Of a DNA stretch of 64,000 nt, positions 22,745-31,594 are shown one piece after another (within the stretch, counting starts at the first letter, position 1; each line of letters begins with the position of its first letter). The stretch covers positions 37,585,733-37,649,732 of the forward strand of contig CATQJL010000305.1 of NCBI GenBank assembly GCA_958299035.1, read 5' to 3'. The position numbers and the translations under genes are program-made. The DNA comes from Cylicocyclus nassatus. Its lineage: Eukaryota; Nematoda; Chromadorea; Rhabditida; Strongylidae. The notes beneath the pieces were generated by a model. That model did no database searches and was not told the DNA's origin. It saw only the letters and a list, made by a program, of their open reading frames with translations.

Positions 22745-23130
22745 GTTCCAGACATGTATCTTCTACTGATTACTATGTTCATTATCTGCTGTGCGACTTT
22801 CTGAACGAAGTTATGGACTTTTTTTCAAATTGATTTTGCGAGATTTAGGCAATCAAAATCGTCAGTATCAGGCTTTTTAGACTTTGTATCGGACAGTTTT
22901 CCTGAGCTTAACGTGAAGTTATACTTTATCTATACGCTTTTGTAGTGCGTAAGCTAAAATCTGACGATATTGGTGAAACCTGCATCAAAAAACAGTGCAA
23001 ATTTTGGTGACAAAAAATGTTCATAACTTCTTTCGGAAGAGCGCACAGCAGATAATGAGAACAGATTTGGAATCAGCGCTTCAAGATGCATTTTATGGTT
23101 ACGTTTCAATTTAAAAGGCCAGGGTCGCAA
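22745..23130. mobile_element. Foldback element, family C copy 1
   Basis: CATTATCTGCTGTGCGACTT near 22782 pairs with AGCGCACAGCAGATAATG near 23039-23056. The flanking GAACGAAGTTATGGAC and GTTCATAACTTCTTTC segments pair as well. The centre contains TTTTCCTGAGCTTAACGTGA. The same whole unit recurs at 53940-54320. No coding content. Confidence 0.8.
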
Positions 23131-23451
23131 AATATCCTTTCTTTGTTAGATAAACTTTTCGAGTAAAGGCCAAATAAATTCTAAATTATATTTGCTGTAG
23201 TTTGAGCTTATTCATTGCTCAATTCAATTTGACGCTGAAGAATGTTGAACAATTTTCAAGTATCTTTAGCGATAGTTACGGCTAAACACATGCAAAAAAT
23301 TGGTTAGATTGCTAAAGATCATCGAATAATTTGATAACGTGCGTCGGCCCCAGCCGAGCGTCAGAATGGTTTCCATTTTGTCCACCTTCTCTTGGTCAAT
23401 GTAAAGGCGATATAATAAAAAATCTGATCACTACCACTAGACGTTTTTGTA

Positions 23452-24946
23452 CAAGGTGTCCCAAAAGTCTTTGAGCCTAAGTTTCCGACGTAATAAATAA
23501 ATTCGTTAGTATTCCTCACTTTTCAGTCAGATTTTGCGTATGAAGACTTCGTCTAGCTCTAAGTATTCCTCAAGAAAATCGTACGGTCTGCACTGTACAT
23601 TCTCAAAATATTGTTTTTGGAGCAAACATTACTACGAGTTCGTGGACAAACCAATGTTAGCATACCCTTTACTCAAACATCTATAGCTCTTTTGCCTTTG
23701 AAGCTCTTGCGGAATCTTGAATTGCTAAGAGCTAGCTTCACTTTACGTCTACAGTGCAAAACTAATCGGTAGTCCTTATCTATTGATGAAGGATTAAGAT
23801 ACACTCAAACACTCAAAGTAGTGCCGTGTCAATTGAAAGAAAAAGTTCTCGGAAACAAAAAGAAAGGAAGGGAAAGCTGAAAATCCAACACCAATTCAGT
23901 TTGAATCAGTAATTCTAGCTGTAAGCTCTGCTTTTCTGCTGGAATACCACTTTAAAGTCTTTTCATGCACACAAAAATTGCTGTTTTCTTGATGTTCTCA
24001 AGAACTTGATTGCTACATTTTGACACTTTTATTGAATCGCACAGATGTGCTTCTCAAATAAACGTGATTTTGATCGGCGGCTCAACAGTCTTTAACTTCG
24101 CTTTGTGATCAGCCATGGAAAGCAAGGCTTGCCCTGTTCCACATCAAATTTTGGGCAGTCTGGAACGCTTGCTTCAGAAGGTGTGAGACATTCTCGACGT
24201 CCACATCTGTCTGCCATGGTGCATGCGTTGGGCAAGAGCGTGAGGGCTTGTGTGAAGGCCAACTAAGGGTTTTTCGAAATCTGAGTGTACCTAATTATTT
24301 TGTGGGTTCTTCACAAGATTCCTGCTAAATTTCGTGTGATAATGTTGCTTCGTATAGTTACAGCTGAGGAAATACTAGGCTTAAAGGCAGCGTACACCCA
24401 AAATTTCACCTTCGATGTTTTTGTCATTCTGGTACCTTTCCGTGCCGCTGATTACAGTTATATCATTGAAATCCCCAAAAGTCCCAAAAACCCCGATTTC
24501 CGGGGACCTTTTCTTCAGGGGGGACGAGTTTCGAACCGCTCGTCCCCGTCGGCATGCCAGCAGCTGCAACAGCATGAGAGCCTGCAGTTGCAACTGCAAC
24601 TGCTGCATATGCTGTCGTGGTTCGTCGCCCGAAGGAGGCGCACCGCAAAAAGCAACTGCACTGTTGCAACTGCAGTTGCAGATGCAACAGCATTGCAACA
24701 GCAACTGCAACGGCAACTGAAGCTTACGCTGTCGTGGATTCGTCCGGAGGAGGCGGTGTGAAAGAAAAGGGGCCGGGTGAAAGAAAATTGAGGGGGTTTT
24801 CTCCGCTCAGAAGCAACATTGGGAGACTGGACCAACGCAGTTGGTCTTCTTCTGGGCCCAGTATATACACGGTATAGAAAGATCTAGGAAATTCGGTAAC
24901 ACAGATTTTGGTGTACGCTGCCTTTAAAGACTTTTGGGACACCCTG
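23452..24946. mobile_element. Mariner-like element interrupted by a second element
   Basis: TIR CAAGGTGTCCCAAAAGTCTT begins at 23452 and its complement ends in GACACCCTG at 24946. Both ends are flanked by TA (23450-23451, 24947-24948). A 548-bp TTAA-flanked element is inserted close to the right end. No clear transposase frame remains in the 900-bp interior. Confidence 0.8.
24381..24928. mobile_element. TTAA-flanked element with CTGCAA tract
   Basis: It begins TTAA-AGGCAGCGTACACC and ends GGTGTACGCTGCCT-TTAA. A TTAA at both ends is the signature of piggyBac-type integration. At about 24550-24720 it contains a self-complementary CTGCAGTTGCAACTGCAA run that produces open frames in almost every reading direction, an effect of the repeat and not evidence of a gene. 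Confidence 0.75.
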
Positions 24947-25920
24947 TATGAGCAAACACCGTAGAACTCAATGTCTTGTAACGGTTTATACCAGAAGGAT
25001 CCTTGTAAGAAAGATAGCTCTGGATGGAAGAAGTCCTCTGCAGAACAACTACAAATTCGGTATCGCATCATTTTTGCCTTGGTAGCTTTCGTAAGACGTC
25101 TTGGTCAAACTCTTGAGAAGCTTTTCTCATCTCGCAAAGTCCTTAGAATAACGCTTAAGGCAACTAACTCTTCTTGCGTATTCTCTCAAAATTAACTTCA
25201 AGGTGGCATTCAAATCAGTCCACGATTTCAAGCTTTCAAGTTAAGAGAATCGTAGATTAGCAGAATACAAGTACTACGGACCCAGCTTTATTGTTCGCCT
25301 TGTGAATTCGCACGACATGCAATATTTGAGAAGACTTTGCAATGGTCCCGCTCGGCTCTGTGCATGTTGAATCTATGCGCCGGTAGGGCCTTGATTTTTG
25401 TGCACGTTGCGAGAAAAAAATCGATCCAGGAGCTTTGCTTAATCTCTACTTAATAATTTCGTGGTAGACAGATTTGCTACAGGCTCAAAAGACAAAGGGC
25501 GTTATCATCAAGCTTTGATAGACTAGATAGTTACAATGATTTCTACCAATGCGAAGCGGGAAGCGAATGACGTAAGATCTTATATTCCTCTCCGCTGGCA
25601 ATCAGAATATTGCTGGAAAGAGCTGTTAGTAATTTTGAGTCTAAATGTTATGATTTTTTTGCTTATGGTCATTAGGTGATTCTGTTACCAAACAGTGTTT
25701 ACCGTAGTAGATAAATACGAACTGACTATTCGAGCAAAATATGACTTCTCAAGTGTCACTTGTATGCCTAAGAGTACAGTGGAGACGGCGCAAGTGTGTA
25801 CAGAAGTAAATTTGACAGTAGTAATTGTAAGTAAATTTTTGATGCAAACAAACCAATTTTTTCTTTAATTTTACTGTCGTATACTACCTCTTCTCTTCTT
25901 CCTTCTTGCGTCTGCTTCAG
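24947..25920. other. Presumed upstream region of the 25.9-kb gene
   Basis: No repeat recognised. A 74-codon frame at 24971-25195 lacks support. The last 35 bp (25886-25920) are a pyrimidine-rich run ending in CTGCTTCAG, a strong splice-acceptor-like sequence directly before an ATG. Confidence 0.4.
25886..25920 (+). promoter_or_regulatory. Candidate trans-splice acceptor before the start codon
   Basis: A pyrimidine-rich run (CTCTTCTCTTCTTCCTTC) is followed by CTGCTTCAG. The ATG lies only 1 nt later. In nematodes many messages receive a spliced leader at such sites a few bases before the start codon. Inferred from position only. Confidence 0.5.
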
Positions 25921-27295
25921 AATGCATCGCGACGCTCATGTGGAGCGCGTAGTGTATTTATCTTTTTTCTTGGCCGCCTGTCTTTATGACACCGCATCTT
26001 CCTTGCTGAAAACGTAAATGCTTTATCGCCAATTTTTACTTGATTGAAATTACTCGATAATGACTGACGAGCTTTCATTTTGTATTAAAGATATAAACAA
26101 GAAAAATCAAAACTGATAGGAGGGCCGGTAAATTTCCGCGGAAAATAGTGTTGGTAACCGCCTTAGCTTATTCATAGGGAAGCGAAACTCAGCCCAATCA
26201 ATCAGCTCAGAAAAATCGTTAACGAGCATAGTTTAAACATAAGGTGCTTTGAGTTCCATGTATGTATAGATGGATAGATGTATCATTGATGGTCTCTATA
26301 ACTTATACCCAAAACTTTATTATCCTTCACGCAATGCTCTCACCTATTTCAGCTTGTGCCTGATCATGAGTCAATAAGGTACAAGTTTAACTTTGGAACA
26401 AATCGTTCTGCAACCATTGAGACCGCGAATCTCGAACAAGAAATTCAATCGTGGATAGACGACCAAGAACAGATGGAGGCGTTCTGGAAAAGTGCGAGAA
26501 CAAATAGTTCCGATTTTATACAATTTGACAATCCCGAGGCACCATTGTGCGCTGTGATCAGAAGCTTCTCCGATATTGTACGTATCTCATATTGGCTCCT
26601 ATCATACTGACTGTTCTTACCCTTCCAGATTGCGAACGACAATGAGCATCCCGCAACCGTCGCTCAGAAAAAGCAAGTAGTACTCATGACCGATTATTTA
26701 CCAGTGAATGTCACAGCAGCTATGAATACATCTACAAACGTGAATTAAAAGCTTTTTTCTCGTAAAATTGCGAGCATCTTCTATCTTCAGGAAAATGAGC
26801 AAAAGCTTGCACTGGTGCATGAGCTGAATGTCTCCGAGTTTACGCGGTTCGTCAACTTTCCCGTTTATTCAGCAACTGAAGACATTAACATGGAAGAAGC
26901 AAAGCAAGCCTTTCAAAATGCATTGGAGTTCGGTTAGTGCTTAATTAGTGCTTAATGTGCCATTATATATTTCTGAAAATAAAGAACTTTAGTGTTTCCT
27001 CAGGCGATATACCAAGGAAAACCGAACTGGCGCGACTATCTTTTCATGATGGAATTTGATGCTGAAACAGTTATGACTTCTTTGAAAAATGCTGTGGCTG
27101 GGGATTTGTGTTTCCTCACAAACAACAAGATGTTCAGAGAATATCTTCTAGTGCATTTTGCTTATGCCAACGCCGTTAGAAGTATGAATAAGCCCGTAAG
27201 AATTTTTGACGTACTTAATACTTTTATTTGCATTCCAGATCTCACTCTACCATTTATTGGGCATCGCACTATTGCCTTTGCTCAACAATGCCTAG
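25921..27295 (+). CDS. Spliced gene for a predicted secreted protein of unknown family
   Basis: Exon 1 (25921-26013) encodes MHRDAHVERVVYLSFFLAAC and ten more residues, with a hydrophobic core like a signal peptide. Later exons are 26353-26577, 26629-26739, 26791-26932, 26993-27195 and 27239-27295 (stop TAG 27293-27295). Introns are 43-60 nt with canonical ends, and reading phase agrees across all four junctions from 26353 onward. Exon 1 ends in phase 2 while 26353 needs phase 0, so a small exon may be missing or the gene is damaged; a repeat remnant lies in that intron. The mature part is mostly helical in character with sites for N-glycosylation (NRS, NSS, NVT) and ends in a short hydrophobic tail, LLGIALLPLL. 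If the 43-nt intron at 27196-27238 is retained, the protein ends differently, at 27339, with a Cys-containing tail. No domain is recognised. It lies upstream of and in line with the receptor-kinase gene and could be the displaced ectodomain of it. Confidence 0.6.
26090..26290. repeat. Remnant of dispersed repeat in the first intron
   Basis: Contains TAGGGAAGCGAAACTCAGCC, which is shared with 36100-36125 (TAGGGAAGCAAATTTAGCC), and an ATGTATAGATGGATAGATG end. It is inferred to be a degraded family B-like copy lying between the signal-peptide exon and the next exon. Confidence 0.5.
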
Positions 27296-27404
27296 AGAGC
27301 ATAGAAACGATGTGTGGGTTTGTAGAGTTTTGCGGATAAATTATTATGAGACACTAAACGTTGGTTGACTATTGACTGGTGCAAGATTAAATGTGCAGGA
27401 TGGC

Positions 27405-27520
27405 GTTGAAATAAATTGACATTCATAAGTCAAGCATATGTTTCGATAGAACAAATCCAGCTTCTTCAGGATGGCTTTGAAATGTATGCACAGAGGGAAA
27501 ACGTAAAGCTTGAAGCGATA
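27405..27520 (+). CDS. Possible extra exon downstream of the secreted-protein gene
   Basis: After TTTCGATAG an open stretch reads EQIQLLQDGFEMYAQREN and meets a GTAAAG donor at about 27502. It looks coding, but its phase does not join cleanly to either neighbouring exon set. A preceding near-repeat (CAGGATGGCGTTGAAATAA at 27397-27415) suggests a local duplication. Confidence 0.25.
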
Positions 27521-27840
27521 ATTAAAAAAAAATTCAAACACCTTCGAGTTTTGTTCGAAAGTATCCTACACCCCCCCCCCCCTCCCGCCAACTTGCTCAA
27601 GAGCTACACTTGCCAAAGCAGATGTTCTCAAGTGGATATCAAGAAAGGGCGATCAACTTCAATTTTTTGTGCATTTTTGCCTACCCTGCTAAAGGCTAAG
27701 TTTAAGCAACTGTCCACGTAAATGTCTGATATGGTGAGTTACAGGGCTTTACAACCTGAGTGTCACAGCCGCCCCGCTCGGCCGCCACGCTTAGGTCCGC
27801 GCAGCGTTCGTGGCGCTGGCTGCGCGTCGACTGAAGCTTC

Positions 27841-29340
27841 TTAGACATTCGCAGTTAAGTCCCGCCGGTGAAAAAGTTGTGTCCCGCCGGAATGACTGCG
27901 GGACACAAGTAAAATGGTTCGCGAGAAAACCGGGACTCCCGGTTTTCGTTCGGGATAATGCGGCGCGACACGCGGTTTTGTCCCGACATGTTTTCTACTG
28001 AGAAAACCGGGAGTCCGGTTTTTTCGCGATTCGGTCACCGGCGGGACTCCCGCTCCAGACTGCAGTCTCCTGCGGGAGACGCGATATAGCAGCGACCCGA
28101 TCAGCTTCCGGCTGGGTTTTTTTCTAGATGCTTCTCCTTCAAAAATTTGTACTACACATCTTACAAAGGTGCTGTGCTCGACACAGAGTTCAGAAACACT
28201 CTTTATTAGCATTCGTGACAGAAAAAGAACATTGAAATCATTATAACTAAGTGAACAGAAAAAAACAGGAATGTCGAGATCAATGTGTGAAATCGAATCC
28301 ATAATTGAAATCGACTTCATATTTTCGATCTCTTCGTCTTGTTCATGTTCCGACTCATTCGCGTGCTCGTGCGCCAAAGAATCTTGCGTTGTAATGGGGC
28401 AAAAACGTTTTTTCTGGAAAAGAGTAACAATCTAACACTGATTTGAGAAATCATATCTGAATATTACCGAGGGTGGCGACAGCATCTCCTTATCAGCATC
28501 GAAATGGTAGGCGCGCACGTCACCTCTGAACTTCAAATTCAATAGATTCGTGAAGACTATCTTTGAAAGAAACCCACAAAGCTCTTCCTATAGCCATTCG
28601 TGCTAATCCATTAAGCTTCATTCCCGCCTCCGACAACCTGTCAAACGTCTTCGTCCTAGCCTCATCGTCGTTCCCTAGGCCCAGCCAAAATTTAAATCAA
28701 TGAGATATCAAGGGGTAGAAACACTTCTATCTATACCTATTTGACTGCCGCGCGCATTCGGTAGCACTCATCAGCAGTTCTTCTGCGTATAGGCCAACAC
28801 CATCAAGAACGAAATCTAGAAGATCTATTTCAGAATTTTTAGAAAGACCATCAATTACTCACTTATCAAAAATGTGACCAGACTTTCGGGCAGGTCTTGC
28901 AGATGCGGAAATCTTCCCCTTATTGTCTGCACGCAAACTTTTGGATTTCTTATTTTGGTTCGCATGTCTAAGTGCGCCTCTCTTCAGGATAGACTCAAAA
29001 TTTTAGTCTCACTTACATGCAAAAAATAGAACCTATAAAAATCCATCATTAACAAAAAATGGTCATTTTTGTGTGCCCTTGATGGCTGCGTCCAGTTCTC
29101 GAATAACTCGATCATGTTAGCATTCTGAAACAAAATTAAGTGCTGCTGTATCGATAACAACTACAATAAGTAACCTTGAATGGAGGAAATCCGTTGAATT
29201 TCAACGACTTCGTATAACTTCGTTGCCTTTCGCTATGTAATATGACGCTTTCCGTAATTGCTTGCCATGTTCTTGCTGATTGGAGAGAATTGCGTCTATC
29301 TAAAGAACTGCATTTCACCCTCCGTTCTGAATCTACCTTA
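27841..29340 (-). pseudogene. Decayed multi-exon gene inside the 2.5-kb transposon
   Basis: Read on the minus strand, exon-like pieces follow each other. About 29290-29180 (ending EVVEIQRISSIQ, donor GTTACT). About 29129-29040 (NANMIELFENW and HFLLMMDFYRFYFLHV, donor GTAAGT). About 28990-28860 (basic, ILKRGALRHANQNKKSK). About 28830-28745 (LLDFVLDGVGLYAEELLM). About 28680-28465 (RLSEAGMKLNGLARMAI, then after a shift RGDVRAYHFDADKEMLSPPS, donor GTAATA). About 28413-28130, preceded by acceptor CTTTTCCAG (an acidic stretch, ANESEHEQDEEIEN). The frame changes by 2 nt near 28600. No catalytic motif is recognised. The best guess is the element's own transposase. Confidence 0.45.
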
Positions 29341-29418
29341 CTTACAGTCAGACTTAGTCCAGCTATGATATTGCTTTGCTCTTTTATGATTCCAGCTAGT
29401 TCTCACGACTGAGTCAAA

Positions 29419-29936
29419 CCAACTTTTCGATGTTCTAACCCAAAACACAGCATTGAAAGTTCAACAAGGAATAATTTGAGCCGCGATAGGTATGAATACG
29501 ATTGTTGGTATTAAGGTCGACAGCGAGAGCACAGACTATGATGTGGAGAGAAAAGGATGAAAGAAACAGGTGGATAATAGCCCACCATCCTTTTTGGCGT
29601 TCGACTGCGTGTGTATGCATACGCAACTGCACAAAACAATAAGGATTGCGCAACCCTACGACCTATGCATTGAAAACCAACTTTTCGATGTTCTAACCCA
29701 AAACACAGCATTGAAAGTTCAACAAGGAATAATTCAAGCCGCGATAGGTATGAATACGATTGTTGGTATTAAGGTCGACAGCGAGAGCACAGACTATGAA
29801 GTGGAGAGAAAAGGATGAAAGAGAAAGATGGATAGTAATAGTTAACCATCCTTTTGGCGTTCGATTGCGTGTGTATGCATACGCAATTGCACAAAACAAC
29901 GAGTGTTGCGCCAATCTACGTCCTATGCATCGAAAA
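29419..29936. repeat. Two tandem copies of a 258-bp unit
   Basis: CCAACTTTTCGATGTTCTAA begins units at 29419 and 29677. The copies differ by a few percent and by a small indel. A CGAAAACAAAA-type array follows at 29940-29990. All of it lies inside the 2.5-kb transposon. Confidence 0.9.
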
Positions 29937-30288
29937 CCAACTCGAAAACAAAACGAAAACCAAACGAAAACCAATCGAAAACAAAACAAACAGCCTGTGT
30001 GGAAATAGGAATGAATCGATACTGACGCGCAATAGCGTCACAGTCGATGATCGCGACTCCCGGTAATCTCCCGCCACTTTTTAACTAAACCGGGAGTCGC
30101 GCAAGACTCCCGGTTTTCTCGCGAAATCTCATCTTGTGGGCGATCTCCGGCGGGACTTAACTGCGAATGTCTGAGTTGGCAAAATGCCTGGGCGATACGC
30201 CGCAAACGCCGCGCGCGGCTTGAGCGAGGCGGCCGCGTTGGAGGAGCCGCGCAAGCGGAGGCTGTGACTCTTATGTTGAAAAGCCCTG

Positions 30289-30993
30289 TACATGCGTGAG
30301 CAAATCAGAGGTCCATAGATATATTTTTAGATTTAGTTCCGATGTTTTAGTACTTGAGATTTGGCTTCATACGAGTCAATCTTTCCACAAACTTTTAAGG
30401 CCATGAAAACTGTTTTTCTCATCAAGAAGAATGTTTTTACATTTTCATTCATTCTGCCACGTTAGCATGAAGAACATGCATGCTTTTAGCTGCTGTCATC
30501 AACTTCGTAGCCAAAACAAAACATGGTTTTATTATTCAAAACATCTGAACATGAAGCGCAATTCCAAAGCATAATGATTTATGAGTAGTTGAAGAAAAAA
30601 GTAGAGAATACTTTACTTAACTCACTGTGCTGAAGATCCTTATCAGTCAAGGCTGCAACGACGCCTTCTGTAAAAGCAGAAGTGTGTCCCGGATTGTCAT
30701 ATTACTCTTGACTGCCCCTCTCGCCCATTGTCGCGCAGTTGATTGGTGATACAAGCAAACAGTTTTAAAACGGCAGAGAGAGTAATTTTCAATCACTCAA
30801 TAACTTTATCTCAATGGCACCTAGCTGCAACACTTGGCACTACTGCAGGAATGCAGCTTACCCATAAACACCAATAAATCTTTAACAGGGTAGAAGTAAA
30901 AGCTGCTGAGTGAAAGTTTCATAAAGAAGAGAAGAAATTAAGCAAACGAGCAAACGTTTTGCTGAACGACGATCACTCTTGTATTGCGTTATA
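30289..30993. other. Spacer between two transposons
   Basis: AT-rich. No exon or repeat recognised. Confidence 0.4.
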
Positions 30994-31382
30994 GGCAGTG
31001 TCCCTGCAAATTTGGCACTTCCATCCTTCTGCATGTTTTAGGCCTTTTCGACACGTATAAGCCGAATTCAAGCTTTCAACCGGATGGAAATGCCGTTTTT
31101 CGGCCGTTTATCCAATTTCCAAAAGGCAGCTCGGGCGAGAGTTTCGATAAAAAGTTGGGGGGCCCTGACACGAAAACCCTGCTGCCCGTAATTTGTTTTG
31201 GGGTCCCGCGCCAAACATGTAAGCGAAGCCGTTCAAGCCGCGCGGGTTCGAGGGCTAATTTCTCGGTGCGGGGGAACATCGACCAGCCGAACTGGGCCTA
31301 GAGGTTAGTGGGGTGAGCAGGAATCCACTACGGCTGTATCCCTCCCCCCTCCCCCCTGGTCGCGGACCTGCCGGACACTGCC
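30994..31382. mobile_element. Small TIR element with GC-rich body
   Basis: GGCAGTGTCC at 30994 is matched by its complement GGACACTGCC ending at 31382. The 389-bp body is GC-rich and contains a 105-codon frame on the plus strand and a 67-codon frame on the minus strand; I regard these as repeat by-products. A GGGTTCGAGGG box B-like word occurs near 31242, but no matching box A was found. Confidence 0.55.
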
Positions 31383-31594
31383 TTTATGAAAGCGCTGTGC
31401 GATGTGAGAAAAAAGGAAAAGCCTTTTGTAAGCTGTAACCTGGAACGTTTGATCATGGTTTAGGAACGGCATGGGCAGTTGTGAACAGAATAGATTTGTT
31501 TGCTGCATCTTCCTTTTTTGATTTTGGGAGCAACATACATTTTTACCGGTTATATATCTCCAGTGGTGGGTATATCCTAGAAAGCTACTTTTAG

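Larger units (their letters stand above)
27742..30288. mobile_element. 2.5-kb TIR transposon with a spliced gene, family not recognised
   Basis: Ends CAGGGCTTTACAACCTGAG and, as the right complement, CAGGGCTTTTCAACATAAG are followed on both sides by a GTCACAGCC block. TA flanks both ends (27740-27741, 30289-30290). Subterminal regions of 250-300 bp hold several ACCGGGAGTC / GACTCCCGGT palindromes and a shared GACATTCGCAGTTAAGTCCC segment in inverted orientation. Between them the minus strand carries exon-like open segments (see separate entry), and a 258-bp tandem duplication lies at 29419-29936. This is large for a MITE. It may be an autonomous element with a decayed transposase or one that captured host exons. 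Confidence 0.8.

Noticed and set aside
24463..24761. Gln/Ala/Leu-rich proteins in several frames
   Set aside because: They come from a CTGCAA-type self-complementary repeat that is open on both strands, inside a TTAA-flanked element.
27841..28130. C-terminal part of the 178-codon minus-strand ORF
   Set aside because: After about residue 85 the frame runs into the subterminal ACCGGGAGTC palindromes of the transposon, so the tail is unlikely to be a functional protein segment.
31235..31260. Second tRNA-like or SINE box B (GGGTTCGAGGG)
   Set aside because: No box A at the proper distance; part of a TIR element.
30984..31301. 105-codon plus-strand protein
   Set aside because: The frame coincides with a TIR-bounded GC-rich repeat and has no splice or domain support.
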